Shown: positions 17,234 to 26,282, counted from the stretch's first letter. The stretch is DNA of 64,000 bases from Variovorax sp. PAMC26660 (GCF_014302995.1 NZ_CP060295.1:1550001-1614000); one strand, 5' to 3'. Made by a program: numbers and translations. The notes: generated from the letters alone by a model not told the origin.

Positions 17234-18157
17234 TCAAAGCGGCGCTTGCGCGTTGCCCCCGGCTAGCGGCGTCACTTCATTGAGTTCGTAGCCGCGCCGG
17301 TAGATCGACCTCAAGAGAAAGCCGCTGTCGGGCCCCAGCCCCAACTTTCTACGGACATTGGAAACACACACATCGAGCTTTCTGGATTTCGGAGAGCTGG
17401 GCAAGTCGCCCCACAACACCGCGTAGAGCCTCTCGCGCGTCACCATGGAATTCATGTGCCGGAAGAATTCAAGTGCAAGCTCGAATTCCAACGGCTTCAG
17501 CGACACCTTTCGCTCGTTGACCCATGCAGAGCGCCTTCTTGTTTCAAAGCGATAGGGCCCGCAGACCAGATCGTCGCCATCGACCTGAAGTGCCGTCTTT
17601 CGCTGCATCAGCAGTTGCAGTCGCCATTCGAGCTCACGATCGCTGCAGGACAACGGCACCACGTCAACGCTGCCGCAGGCCAGGAACGACTTGCCGATGT
17701 CGGACAAGACACTGAGGCTGTCCTGGGGAGTGACAAGCAGCAAGGGAGCGCGAGCCGCGCTCAAGACGGTTTCCAACTGGGCCTGGAACGCATCGCCTTG
17801 CAGCGCGACCATCACGCATCCAAACTGCCGCCCGACACTCAGCGCAGCAAGCAGGTCTTCTGGCGAATCGAACGCCAGGGAGGCATGACCCAATGCATCG
17901 AGCCGTTGGCGCAAGGCGTTGCGTCGCTCGGCATCGCCATCTACCAGTGCCATGAGAAATGGTCCGTCCTGCTTCGCGTGGTGTGCCTGTGCAGACTGAT
18001 GCAGTGAGTTCGGGGACGCCGCGCCCGTGACTTGCGCACGCCCCAGCGGCCTGGAAGCAACGCGAGACAGCGGCGCCAAGGGGTGCACGCCTACATCCGG
18101 CTGTGCGGCAAACCCGGCTCTTTCGCCGTTGCCCCGCTTTTCCAGGGTCTGGGTCAT
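17234..18157 (-). CDS. OmpR-type winged-helix regulator with degenerate receiver domain
   Basis: About 307 residues. A receiver-like domain (FLMALVDGDAERR onward) is followed by a clear OmpR/PhoB DNA-binding domain (VSLKPLEFELALEFF, RKLDVCVSNVRRKLGLG, IYRRGYEL). The acidic pocket DGD is present. The strand that should carry the phospho-acceptor Asp reads VMVALQGD, with Ala at that site, and the conserved Lys loop reads VVPLSCSD, so phosphorylation is unlikely. The ATG at 18157 has GAAGG 8 bases upstream. In-frame ATGs at 18214 and 18271 would extend it. No partner kinase is adjacent; a lost adhesin gene lies next to it. Confidence 0.75.
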   Translation of the reverse strand: MTQTLEKRGNGERAGFAAQPDVGVHPLAPLSRVASRPLGRAQVTGAASPNSLHQSAQAHHAKQDGPFLMALVDGDAERRNALRQRLDALGHASLAFDSPEDLLAALSVGRQFGCVMVALQGDAFQAQLETVLSAARAPLLLVTPQDSLSVLSDIGKSFLACGSVDVVPLSCSDRELEWRLQLLMQRKTALQVDGDDLVCGPYRFETRRRSAWVNERKVSLKPLEFELALEFFRHMNSMVTRERLYAVLWGDLPSSPKSRKLDVCVSNVRRKLGLGPDSGFLLRSIYRRGYELNEVTPLAGGNAQAPL

Positions 18158-18513
18158 TTCAGATGCCTTCACCCACGTGCTGGAAGAGCCGTCGCTGGTA
18201 TCGCGATACAACATTTTGTTTACTTCAAGAAAGGCACACACGCCCTGGAATGCTGTGTGTGCAACTGGCAAATATCGGGAGAGAAAAACTCTCCGTTCCC
18301 GGGGGCCGATCGACCGGGAGAGAATTTACTTTTGCACTCTCAAAAGCATTTTTTTGAATGTCAAGAAAGCGACTTTTTCCAGCAGAAGAACTTCTTCAAG
18401 CGTGACAATTTTTTGAATTGACATATGCAAATGCATCGAGCCTCGACATGAGGCCCGATGCGCGTGTGAGGTTTGCGACGGTCACGACGCTGCCGTCGAC
18501 CCGTTTCAGCGCG
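18158..18513. other. AT-rich non-coding stretch upstream of the regulator
   Basis: No convincing gene. About 18190-18430 is clearly poorer in GC than its surroundings, with runs such as CATTTTTTTGAATG and GACAATTTTTTGAATTGAC. A small perfect hairpin, GGAGAG-AAAAA-CTCTCC, is at 18278-18294. The stretch probably holds the regulator's promoter and old flanking DNA of the adhesin locus. The regulator could start as far upstream as 18271. Confidence 0.6.
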
Positions 18514-18699
18514 TCACCACTCGTAGCCCACCCCCACGCCAAGGTTGAACTTCTGGCCCGCGTAGGCACCGTTGACCTTGTAGACCCACTTTCCGCTTTC
18601 AGAGCGTGCCGAATACCCGAAGGCAATCGCGTTGTAGCCCGAGTAATGCCCAGTACCGATGGAGACCAGACTCTTCCCCGGCGTCATCGCTTGCGGCAA
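18514..18699 (-). pseudogene. C-terminal anchor remnant of a YadA-type trimeric autotransporter adhesin
   Basis: 61 codons ending in a natural stop read like the YadA membrane-anchor barrel: LPQAMTPGKSLVSIGTGHYS, then AIAFGYSARSESGKW and a final alternating strand ending VGVGYEW with a terminal aromatic residue. The family anchor is about 70-80 residues and follows a long stalk and head, all absent here. The upstream sequence abuts an unrelated regulator fragment on the other strand at about 18700, so the adhesin was deleted up to its last barrel strands. Confidence 0.7.
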
Positions 18700-18705
18700 G
18701 CTGCA

Positions 18706-18834
18706 GACGGCGCCATTGTTCGCCTGCAGGTGTCACAGGCCAACCGGCAAGCAGTGAACAAGGAACTCAAGGCACTGGTGGCTTTGGGTGCGATTAACCT
18801 TGAGTACAACGCCATGACTGACGGTGCTGGACCC
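18706..18834 (+). pseudogene. Fragment of a Crp/Fnr-family helix-turn-helix
   Basis: The frame at 18706-18834 reads IVRLQVSQANRQAVNKELK then ALVALGAINLEYNAMTDG, matching the C-terminal winged helix of Crp-family regulators (compare VRLSQHDLAAMLGLSRQT in the intact gene at 56093). About ten codons between the first HTH helix and the recognition helix are missing. No cyclic-nucleotide-binding domain precedes it, because the adhesin remnant starts 7 bases away. Confidence 0.55.
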
Positions 18835-18914
18835 CGAAGCATGGGGGCATATCGCGAACCCGAGTCGGTGAAACGGGGGACCTTCATTCACGCGGTGGCC
18901 GATAATCCGCGCCG

Positions 18915-19319
18915 ATGCGCTCCTTCGCTTTTGCCCCACGCAACATGCCCGCCGCGCGCGCAGGCATGCGCCGTCCGGGTGTAGGCCTGATCCGCTGGGT
19001 GCTGCTGTGGTTCACGCTGTCGATCGGCGTGGCGGTGGCTTCGCCGGTGGTGCACCCGCAGACTGTGGAACTCGTCTGCGCGAGTGTCGGTTCGATCAAG
19101 GCCATCGTGCACACCGACGACGGTGCGCAGGAGCTGGGTGCCGGCCACATGGACTGCCCGCTGTGCGTGCTGTCCGGCGCACCGCCTGCTGCACCGGCCA
19201 CGTCGTCTCTTCCTGTGCTCGTGCCGCTGGCCCAAGCGGTCCGGCCGATTCCGTCCACGCACATCGCTGCGGTCACTGCCGCACCGATGCCGGCGCGTGG
19301 GCCTCCTGCGTTCTCCTGA
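18915..19319 (+). CDS. DUF2946 family protein
   Basis: A 134-residue secreted or membrane-anchored protein. A hydrophobic segment at about 25-42 (LIRWVLLWFTLSIGVAVASP) looks like a signal peptide or anchor, and the family hallmark HMDCPLCVLSG, with paired Cys and a nearby His, is at about 77-87. The C-terminus is Ala/Pro-rich. The function is unknown; DUF2946 genes commonly sit with copper-handling genes, as here (SCO and PCuAC downstream), suggesting a periplasmic metal role. The start could be the ATG at 18915 or in-frame ATGs downstream. Confidence 0.75.
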   Translation: MRSFAFAPRNMPAARAGMRRPGVGLIRWVLLWFTLSIGVAVASPVVHPQTVELVCASVGSIKAIVHTDDGAQELGAGHMDCPLCVLSGAPPAAPATSSLPVLVPLAQAVRPIPSTHIAAVTAAPMPARGPPAFS

Positions 19320-19423
19320 CTCTGCTTCGGTTCTTCAGCGCGTGATGCCGCCGCAAGGGCGGAAGTTGCATCGCGCGTTCCTGCAACGAGTCGGCGCCCC
19401 TGCGGGCGCTGGAGAGAGCTTTC

Positions 19424-20080
19424 ATGAACAAGACCCTATGGCCGCGCGCATCGGCGTGCGCGGCATCTCCCCGGGCAGGCGTACCTTTGCGCCGCCGCAA
19501 CCTGCTGCTGCTGGCCGGCGGCCTGGCCGCGCTGTCAGTGGCGGGCTGCGACAAGGTGCTGCCCGCCAGCTTCAACGGCGTCGACATCAGCGGCGCCAAG
19601 TACGCGCAGGACTTTCGCCTGACCGACCCCGACGGCCACGAACGCACCCTGGCCGACTACAAAGGCAAAGCCGTGATGATGTTCTTCGGCTTCACGCAAT
19701 GCCCCGATGTCTGCCCCACCGCGCTGGTGCGCGCCGCGGAAATCCGCCGATTGCTCGGCGCCGACGGCGAGCGCCTGCAGGTGATCTTCGTCACCGTCGA
19801 TCCGGAGCGCGATTCGCCCGTGGTGCTGAAGGCCTACACCCAGGCCTTCGACCCGAGCTTCATCGGGCTGTACGGCGACATGCAGAGGACCAGCGAGACG
19901 GCGAAGGACTTCAAGGTTTTCTACAAGAAGGTGCCCACCGGCTCTTCTTACACCATGGACCATTCGGCCTTCAGCTACGTGTTCGATCCGAAAGGAAAGA
20001 TCCGACTGGTGCTGCGCCACGAGCAGAGCGCAGAAGAATGCGCGCAGGACCTGCGGCAGATTCTCAAGACGTCCGCCTGA
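19424..20080 (+). CDS. SCO1/SenC/PrrC family copper-binding lipoprotein
   Basis: Periplasmic, membrane-tethered thioredoxin-fold protein that loads the CuA centre of cytochrome c oxidase. The signature TQCPDVCPTAL gives the copper ligands C93 and C97, and the third ligand is the His in TMDHSAFSYVF near residue 180. The N-terminus has a twin-basic stretch and a lipobox ending LSVAGC at C42, so it is probably a lipoprotein. Length 218 is normal. It follows the DUF2946 gene and precedes PCuAC, its functional partner in CuA assembly. Confidence 0.93.
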   Translation: MNKTLWPRASACAASPRAGVPLRRRNLLLLAGGLAALSVAGCDKVLPASFNGVDISGAKYAQDFRLTDPDGHERTLADYKGKAVMMFFGFTQCPDVCPTALVRAAEIRRLLGADGERLQVIFVTVDPERDSPVVLKAYTQAFDPSFIGLYGDMQRTSETAKDFKVFYKKVPTGSSYTMDHSAFSYVFDPKGKIRLVLRHEQSAEECAQDLRQILKTSA

Positions 20081-20121
20081 GCTTCAACAACCCGATCCAC
20101 ACATTCAAGGAGATTCTTTCC

Positions 20122-20607
20122 ATGACACCCATTGCACGCATCCTCGCCCTCTCCGCGGCTTCGTTCCTCATGGTGGCCACCGCCCACGCGCAAGTCACCG
20201 TCAAGGAGGCGTGGGTCCGCGCCACCGTGCCGCAGCAGAAGGCCACCGGCGCTTTCATGCAACTCAGCGCCGCGAAAGACACGAAGCTGGTATCGGCCAG
20301 CTCACCCGTCACCCCGGTCGTCGAAGTCCACGAGATGGCGATGCAGGACAACGTGATGCGCATGCGGCAGATCCCGGCCCTCGAAGTGCCCGCGGGCAAG
20401 ACGGTCGAACTCAAGCCCGGCGGCTACCACGTGATGCTGCTCGACCTCAAGCAGCAGGTGAAGGAAGGCGACACGGTGCCGCTGACGCTGGTGTTCGAGG
20501 GGAAAGACGGCAAGCGCGAAACGGTCGAAGTGAAGGCGCCGGTGCGGGCGTTGAATGCATCGGCGCAGCCTGCCAGTGCTTCTGCGCACGGCGATCACAA
20601 GCACTGA
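20122..20607 (+). CDS. PCu(A)C-type periplasmic copper chaperone
   Basis: A 161-residue periplasmic cupredoxin-like chaperone that passes Cu(I) to SCO or the CuA site. The signal peptide is residues 1-23 (ending ATAHA). The metal motif H-x-M and further Met/His residues are seen as VHEMAMQDNVMRMRQIP and GGYHVMLLDL. An extra His-rich tail HGDHKH may bind more metal. The start ATG follows AAGGAGATTCTTTCC. It lies 41 bases behind the SCO gene. Confidence 0.92.
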   Translation: MTPIARILALSAASFLMVATAHAQVTVKEAWVRATVPQQKATGAFMQLSAAKDTKLVSASSPVTPVVEVHEMAMQDNVMRMRQIPALEVPAGKTVELKPGGYHVMLLDLKQQVKEGDTVPLTLVFEGKDGKRETVEVKAPVRALNASAQPASASAHGDHKH

Positions 20608-20823
20608 TCAATGGGCGGTGGTTGGCCGCACCCATGGCGCCAGCTTTACATTCGACAGCCCCACGGCCGGCAGCCCACACCACCGAATACCCTGTTTTGG
20701 GGATGGCGCCCGCACACCCGGCCTACAAAAATCGTCATTAGCTAACAAATTTTGACAATTCAAGGCGGGGGCGATGCGCAACAGCATCGACGGCAGTGGG
20801 GAGGCGCACACAGGGGATCTTCG

Positions 20824-21309
20824 GTGCCGCTTACTTACCTTCTCCAACTGGAGCACGCTCGCTTGCCGATGCACGTGACCGACGCGCACGATGTCAGGCG
20901 CGTGTCTGTCCTGAAGGCGACGAGCCTCATCGAGGCCGTGATCGACCCGGCGTTCGATGCGGGCGGCAACTACAGGTTGGCGCAGGCGGCGCTGGTCTTG
21001 TGCATCACCGACGAGGGGTACGCGGAGATCGCAAGAATGCGCGGCCGCGATGCCGGACTGTCATCGGCTCCCGCGAAGAAGAGCCTTGAGCCGATGGCCT
21101 ACCTGCACGACATCGAGCGCTCGCCGTTTCCGCTTCGCGTGGAGGAGCCCGAAGAGATCAACTGCGTCGAGGCGCTGAAGCAGGCCGGTTTCGTCGATGC
21201 GTCGATCAGCCCTGCGCTGAACTGGAAAGACAGCCCCACTCCGCGCGAGCTGGCGATCGTCAGGCGCATCACGCCATTTGGACGGGCGGCGCTTGCGCGA
21301 GGCAGGTAG
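20824..21309 (+). CDS. Hypothetical protein, possible winged-helix fold
   Basis: 161 residues, not recognised. The GTG at 20824 is preceded by AGGGGATCTTCG, a good ribosome-binding site; an upstream in-frame ATG at 20752 lacks one. The segment from about VLKATSLIEAVIDPAFDAGG to LVLCITDEGYAEIARMRGRD looks like a helix-rich domain followed by a winged-helix-like wing (the ITDEGYAEI type is common in transcription factors). Its neighbour at 21419 has a similar organisation. No membrane segment. The function is unknown. Confidence 0.6.
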   Translation: MPLTYLLQLEHARLPMHVTDAHDVRRVSVLKATSLIEAVIDPAFDAGGNYRLAQAALVLCITDEGYAEIARMRGRDAGLSSAPAKKSLEPMAYLHDIERSPFPLRVEEPEEINCVEALKQAGFVDASISPALNWKDSPTPRELAIVRRITPFGRAALARGR

Positions 21310-21418
21310 CCATCGGGTTCATCGGTTGCCCGGCGCGCGTTGCTGGGCGATGGGCCGTCCTGGTGACGCTCTCAATGCCTCGATTTCGCTTTGTGGCAAG
21401 ACCCGTGGAGAATGCGAG

Positions 21419-21877
21419 ATGACCGCCTCAACCTCTGCCCTCCTCTCCCCGGACCATCTTGCCGTTCTGCGCGCAGTTGCCCGCATGGACCTGTCTCTTG
21501 GAATCGCCATCGGCCAGAGCCTGGGCAGACCGGTGACCGAAGACTTGGCGGCACTGCGCGCACAGGGCTACGTGCGGGAAGTTTCCAGCCCCCGGCATGA
21601 CGGAACGCCCAGCCATCTGCAAACGATCACGGCCAAGGGGAGCCAGGCGCTGCAAGCGCAAGACGGGCTGGGCGCCTCCGCGCTGATGCCGACGATCGGC
21701 CCCCGCCCCCCCCTGCGCCGCGAAACGTACACCGGCGGCGAGATGCGCCCGTTCACGGGACGCGCAGGATCGATGGATGCGCTGAAGTACCCGAGCCGGG
21801 TCGGCAACGAACTGCGCTATCGCGACGATGGCAGTGAGCCTGCCCGCAAGGACGCGCCGCCGCGGCGCAAGTCCTAA
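21419..21877 (+). CDS. Hypothetical protein, possible winged-helix fold
   Basis: 152 residues, not recognised. The ATG at 21419 has GGAG about 9 bases upstream. Residues about 10-80 read like a small winged helix ([51 protein letters not shown]). The tail is basic and disordered. It lies 109 bases behind the gene at 20824 on the same strand; the two may be a unit of small DNA-binding proteins. No toxin or antitoxin motif is visible. Confidence 0.55.
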   Translation: MTASTSALLSPDHLAVLRAVARMDLSLGIAIGQSLGRPVTEDLAALRAQGYVREVSSPRHDGTPSHLQTITAKGSQALQAQDGLGASALMPTIGPRPPLRRETYTGGEMRPFTGRAGSMDALKYPSRVGNELRYRDDGSEPARKDAPPRRKS

Positions 21878-21892
21878 GCCAGGTTCGGCGGC

Positions 21893-21918
21893 CGGGTTGT
21901 GGCCGACCGCACAACCCG
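21893..21918. terminator. Hairpin after the gene at 21419, possible terminator
   Basis: CGGGTTGTG (21893-21901) and CACAACCCG (21910-21918) form a perfect 9-bp stem with an 8-base loop, 16 bases past the stop and between convergent genes. There is no T run directly after it, so it may only be a stabilising hairpin. The rest of 21878-22096 shows nothing further. Confidence 0.35.
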
Positions 21919-22096
21919 TCCATCCCCTATCACGCTTTCCTGAATGCCTGCGCCCCCGGCAGATGCCTTTTTTTCCCAGGCACAGGTACTGCCTATTCAA
22001 CAGGCAACGTGGTGGGAAGCCCCGTCAATCCTCGCTTCGCTACCTCGCCTCCCCCGACAACCCACAGAGTTGTCCACAGAAAAATCGAACAAGTCA

Positions 22097-23737
22097 TCAA
22101 ACTGACTTGGCCGCGACATATCCGTTGAACTGCTCGCGCAGCTTGGTCTTGAGCAGCTTGCCGGTGGCTGTATGCGGCAGGCTGTCGACGAAAGCCACGT
22201 CGTCCGGCAGCCACCACTTCACGACCCGTTCCGACAGGAAAGTGAGCAGTTCCTCGCCCGTCACCTCTGCACCGGGGCGCTTCACCACGATGAGCAGCGG
22301 GCGCTCTTGCCACTTCGGATGGGCAATGCCGATCACCGCCGCCTCGGCCACGGCCGGGTGCGCGCTCGCGGCGTTCTCCAGGTCGATGGACGAAATCCAT
22401 TCGCCACCCGACTTGATGACGTCCTTGGCGCGGTCGACCAACTGCACGTAGCCGTCTTCGTCGATGTTGGCGACGTCGCCCGTCGGAAAGAAGCCCTCGG
22501 CGTCGAGCACCGAGCCGCCTTCGCTCTTGAAGTAGCCGCTCGCGATCCACGGGCCGCGCACGTGCAGGTGACCGAAGGCCTTGCCGTCGTGCGGCAGACG
22601 CTGGCCGTCTTCGCCGACGATCTTCAGCTCCACGCCCCACACGCCCCGGCCCTGGCGCATCTTCACGCGCATCTGCTCTTCCTTCGGCATCGCGTAGTGC
22701 TTGGGCAGCAGGTTGCCGATCACGCCGATGGGGCTGGTCTCGGTCATGCCCCAGCCCTGCACGAAGTCGGCGCCGAAGTCGCGCTCGAAGCGTTCGATCA
22801 TGGTGCGCGGCGTGGCGGCACCGCCGACGCCGATGCGCTTGAGGCCCAGGGCGTGCGTGTCGATTTCGGGGTGCGCATCGAAGTACTGGAACAGCATCAT
22901 CCAGATGGTGGGCACGGCCTGCGAGAAACCGACTTTTTCATCGCGCATCAGCTCGTACAGGCTCTGGCCGTCCATGTGCGGGCCGGGCATCACGAGCTTC
23001 ATGCCGGTCATGGCGGCCGCATAGGGCATGCCCCAGGCGTTGGCATGGAACATCGGCACGGCGAGCAGCAGCGTCATCTGCGAGTTGACGCCGAAAGTAT
23101 CGGGCGCGCATTCCATCAGCGAATGCAGCACGGTGGAGCGGTGCGAATACAGCACGCCCTTGGGGTTGCCGGTGGTGCCCGAGGTGTAGCAAAGCGACGA
23201 GGCGGTGCGCTCGTCGAACTCGGGCCAGGTGTAGTCCTCGCTCTGCGCGCCGATCAGCTCGTCGTAGCACAGCAGGTTGGGCACGTCGATGGCGGGCATG
23301 TGCGCGCGGTCGGTCATGGCGATGAAGGCGCGCACCGACTTCAGGCCGGGCGCCAGCTTCTCGACCAGCGGCGCGAAGTTGGCGTCGAAGAACAGCACCT
23401 TGTCTTCGGCATGGTTGACGATGTAGTCGATCTGCTCCGGAAAGAGCCGCGGGTTCACCGTGTGCAGCACCGCACCCGAGCCCGAGACACCGAAGTACAG
23501 CGCCAGGTGACGGTAGGTGTTCCATGCCAGCGTGCCGACGCGGTCGCCGGGTTCGATGTCCAACGCCTTCATCGCATTGGCCACCTGCTTGGAGCGCCGC
23601 CGCAGTTCCGCGTAGTTGGTGCGGTGAACCGGCCCCTCCACGGTGCGTCCGACGATCTCCGCGTGCGGATGGAAGGTGGCTGCGTGGTCGATCAACGACG
23701 AGATCAGCAGCGGGCGGTCTTGCATCAATCCGAGCAT
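22097..23737 (-). CDS. Long-chain fatty acid/acyl-CoA synthetase (AMP-forming)
   Basis: Activates a carboxylic acid to its acyl-CoA through an acyl-adenylate. In 546 residues it shows the AMP-binding P-loop-like motif [11 protein letters not shown], the A5 region GWGMTETSP, and the A7-A8 motifs [20 protein letters not shown]. The catalytic Lys near the end is in [13 protein letters not shown]. The ATG at 23737 has GGAGA about 7 bases upstream. It is close to bacterial medium/long-chain FadD-like and AlkK enzymes, but the exact chain length cannot be read. It is divergent from the nitroreductase gene. Confidence 0.92.
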   Translation of the reverse strand: MLGLMQDRPLLISSLIDHAATFHPHAEIVGRTVEGPVHRTNYAELRRRSKQVANAMKALDIEPGDRVGTLAWNTYRHLALYFGVSGSGAVLHTVNPRLFPEQIDYIVNHAEDKVLFFDANFAPLVEKLAPGLKSVRAFIAMTDRAHMPAIDVPNLLCYDELIGAQSEDYTWPEFDERTASSLCYTSGTTGNPKGVLYSHRSTVLHSLMECAPDTFGVNSQMTLLLAVPMFHANAWGMPYAAAMTGMKLVMPGPHMDGQSLYELMRDEKVGFSQAVPTIWMMLFQYFDAHPEIDTHALGLKRIGVGGAATPRTMIERFERDFGADFVQGWGMTETSPIGVIGNLLPKHYAMPKEEQMRVKMRQGRGVWGVELKIVGEDGQRLPHDGKAFGHLHVRGPWIASGYFKSEGGSVLDAEGFFPTGDVANIDEDGYVQLVDRAKDVIKSGGEWISSIDLENAASAHPAVAEAAVIGIAHPKWQERPLLIVVKRPGAEVTGEELLTFLSERVVKWWLPDDVAFVDSLPHTATGKLLKTKLREQFNGYVAAKSV

Positions 23738-23891
23738 GTGTGTGTCTCCTGTGCGCCGGAAATGGTAGGCAGGCCCCATCGTGCACCCCATCGTCGGAAC
23801 GGACGATTGAAGGCACCCGAGGGTTGCCCCTAACATGGGCCCGCCATGCCGGACGAGCCCCAGCGCCCGGGGGCATCACAAGGACCCTTGC

Positions 23892-24563
23892 ATGAACGTT
23901 CAGGACGCTGTGGCCACCCGCCGCTCGGTGCGCGATTTTCTAGACACGCCGGTGCCGGGCGACGTCATACGCCGCGTGGTCGCGCAGGCGCTGCGCGCGC
24001 CTTCGGGCGGCAACCTGCAGCCCTGGCACCTGCATGTGGTGGGCGGCGACAGCCTGGCCGAACTCAAGACGATCATGCACAACCGCGTGCAGGAAGCGCC
24101 GACCGGCGAAGGCAGCGAATACGACATCTACCCGCGCGAGTTGGTCGCGCCCTATCGCGACCGCCGCTTCGCCGTCGGCGAGGCCATGTACGCGCGCCTG
24201 GGCATTCCGCGCGAAGACAAGGCGGCGCGCCGCGAATGGTTTGCGCGCAACTACCAGTTCTTCGGTGCGCCGCTCGCGCTGTTCTGCAGCGTCGACCGCC
24301 GCATGGGCCCGCCGCAGTGGTCCGACCTGGGGATGATGCTGCAGAACGTGATGCTGCTGCTGCGCGCCGAAGGCCTCGACAGTTGCCCGCAGGAATGCTG
24401 GGCGATCTACCCGCAGACCATCGGGCAGTTCATCTCGCTGCCGCCCGAACGCATGCTGTTCACCGGCATGGCCATCGGCTATGCAGACCGCAGCAGGCCG
24501 CTGGATGCGCTGGTGACCGAACGCGCGGCGCTGGACGAGGTGGCGGAGTTCGTCGGCATCTGA
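23892..24563 (+). CDS. Nitroreductase family oxidoreductase
   Basis: A 223-residue FMN-dependent reductase. The N-terminal FMN phosphate-binding motif RRSVRDFLDTPVP and the PSGGNLQPWHLHVV segment are characteristic, as is the C-terminal CPQECWAIYPQTI region. It is predicted to reduce nitro compounds or quinones with NAD(P)H as a homodimer; the physiological substrate is unknown. The ATG at 23892 follows the AGGACC site. It stands alone ahead of a phosphodiesterase gene 55 bases downstream. Confidence 0.9.
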   Translation: MNVQDAVATRRSVRDFLDTPVPGDVIRRVVAQALRAPSGGNLQPWHLHVVGGDSLAELKTIMHNRVQEAPTGEGSEYDIYPRELVAPYRDRRFAVGEAMYARLGIPREDKAARREWFARNYQFFGAPLALFCSVDRRMGPPQWSDLGMMLQNVMLLLRAEGLDSCPQECWAIYPQTIGQFISLPPERMLFTGMAIGYADRSRPLDALVTERAALDEVAEFVGI

Positions 24564-24618
24564 AGAGCCCGGAACGAAACCTGCTTGATGATGGAGAACC
24601 ACGAGGCTTGTTCCCCCT

Positions 24619-25413
24619 ATGCTCATCGCGCAGATTTCCGATCCCCACGTAAGGCCCGCCGGGCAGCTCTACCAGGGCGTTGCCGACTCGAACCGCATGT
24701 TCGACGAGGCCATCGATCACTTGCACGCACTGGACCGCCAACCCGACCTGGTGCTGCTGACAGGCGACCTCGTCGATGAAGGCCGGCCGCAGGAATACGC
24801 TGAAGTGCGTACCCGGCTCGCAAGGCTGGAGGTTCCGTACCTCGTCATCCCCGGCAACCACGACCACCGCGAGAACTTTCGCGCGGCCTTCGCGGACCAT
24901 GCCTATCTGCCGCACACCGGCGCACTGCACTACTGCATCGACGACCATCCGGTGCGCATCGTCGCGCTGGACTCGTGCATTCCCGGCCTGCATCACGGCG
25001 GTGTCGATGCCGAAGGCCTTGCATGGCTGCAGCGCACGCTGGAGGCCGACCGCAAGAAGCCAACGCTGCTGATGCTGCACCACCCGCCGTTCATGAGCGG
25101 CATTCCCTACATGGATGCCTACCGCTACATGGACACGGCCCCGCTCGAAGCCATCGTGCGTGCGTTCGACAACGTGGAGCGCGTGCTGTGCGGGCACGTG
25201 CACCGCACGATGCTGCGGCGCTGGGCCGGCACGGTCGTGTGTTCGTGCCCCAGCAGCACGACCGAGATCGCGCTGCGGCTGGCCCCCGACGCGGCACCGA
25301 CTTCGTACAAGGGGCGGCCGGGCTGCATGCTGCACCTGTGGGACGAGGTGCACGGCATGGTGAGCCATGTGAGCCACATCGGCGCGATGGAAGGGCCCTA
25401 TCCATTTGCCTGA
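24619..25413 (+). CDS. Metallophosphoesterase of the CpdA class (cyclic nucleotide-type phosphodiesterase)
   Basis: A 264-residue calcineurin-like dimetal enzyme. The motif series is complete: QISDPHV (D-x-H), LLTGDLVDEG (GD), IPGNHDHR (GNHD), then LMLHHPPF and CGHVHRT (GH-x-H). This is the class III cyclic nucleotide phosphodiesterase layout of CpdA, which hydrolyses cAMP; glycerophosphodiesterase activity (GpdQ) is the alternative. The start ATG lacks a strong ribosome-binding site. An AraC gene follows after 59 bases. Confidence 0.88.
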   Translation: MLIAQISDPHVRPAGQLYQGVADSNRMFDEAIDHLHALDRQPDLVLLTGDLVDEGRPQEYAEVRTRLARLEVPYLVIPGNHDHRENFRAAFADHAYLPHTGALHYCIDDHPVRIVALDSCIPGLHHGGVDAEGLAWLQRTLEADRKKPTLLMLHHPPFMSGIPYMDAYRYMDTAPLEAIVRAFDNVERVLCGHVHRTMLRRWAGTVVCSCPSSTTEIALRLAPDAAPTSYKGRPGCMLHLWDEVHGMVSHVSHIGAMEGPYPFA

Positions 25414-25472
25414 TGGCGGCACGGCCCGCGCGGCAGGAGAATGCGCACGGAACCCACCGCCCACGCCAGACG

Positions 25473-26246
25473 ATGCCCAAGGAACGAACGCTCCTCTACA
25501 CCGGACAAGAGTTCGCGGTGGAGCACGTGCGCTTCCACGCGCAGCGCAGCGAGTGGAGCGCGTTCTATACCGTGGCCTCGCAACGCATCGTCTTCCCGAT
25601 GGGCCGCACCATGTTCGATGTGCGCTCGGGGTCCGGCACCTGGCTGGTCGATGGGCTCACTGCCATGCGCTTCGCCGATGCGACGGTCTACCAGATGCGC
25701 CCGAACGCCCACGCCGCGCGGCAAAGCATGGTGGTCAGCGGACACGCTTCACCGCTGCCCGTGGATGCCGCGCCCAACTTCAGCTTTCTGCGGCCGAAGT
25801 CGCTGTACCGGCTCCATGCCGCGCAGCGGCAGCTTCTGACGCGCGGCACGGGTGCAGCCGACGTCGCGGCGCTGGTCGAAGCGCTCGGCACCTCGCGCCC
25901 GCAAGTGCCGCTGACGGGCGCGGTCGCCCGTGCCCGGCGGCTGCTGGCGGAAACCGCCGATCGGAGCACACGCGTGTCCCTGCACGATGTCGCCGACGCG
26001 GTATCGCGTTCTCCGTTTCATCTGGCGCGCAGCTTCCGGCAACAGACCGGATTGAGCCTGCACCAGTACCGCCAGCACCTGCGGCTGGCCTCGGCCATGG
26101 AACGGCTGGTCGATGGCGATCATGAGCTGGCGGGCATCGCGCACGACCTGGGCTACTGCAGCCAGAGCCATCTGGGTGCCGTGTTCAGGCAGGAGGTCGG
26201 CGTGACACTGGGCGAAGCGCGGCGGGTGCTGGGCGCACGAATCTGA
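25473..26246 (+). CDS. AraC-family transcriptional regulator
   Basis: 257 residues. The N-terminal effector-like domain has a short cupin character. The C-terminal AraC double helix-turn-helix is at about 155-250 (VSLHDVADAVSRSPFHLARS then LAGIAHDLGYCSQSHLGAVF and VGVTLGEARRVLG). The second HTH keeps the GYCSQSH/F signature. The ligand is unknown; the neighbours (a phosphodiesterase and an EamA transporter) do not point to one. The stop lies 36 bases before the transporter ATG, so the transporter may be its target. Confidence 0.88.
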   Translation: MPKERTLLYTGQEFAVEHVRFHAQRSEWSAFYTVASQRIVFPMGRTMFDVRSGSGTWLVDGLTAMRFADATVYQMRPNAHAARQSMVVSGHASPLPVDAAPNFSFLRPKSLYRLHAAQRQLLTRGTGAADVAALVEALGTSRPQVPLTGAVARARRLLAETADRSTRVSLHDVADAVSRSPFHLARSFRQQTGLSLHQYRQHLRLASAMERLVDGDHELAGIAHDLGYCSQSHLGAVFRQEVGVTLGEARRVLGARI

Positions 26247-26282
26247 TAGCTGCCACGCGGCGCGGTCGCGAGACTCACCGCG

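Noticed and set aside
16334..18914. Integrated genomic island at tRNA-Met
   Set aside because: No integrase gene and no second copy of the tRNA 3' end were found; only decay and AT-rich DNA support acquisition.
20824..21877. Toxin-antitoxin pair
   Set aside because: Genes are not overlapping, are both larger than usual and carry no recognisable toxin motif.
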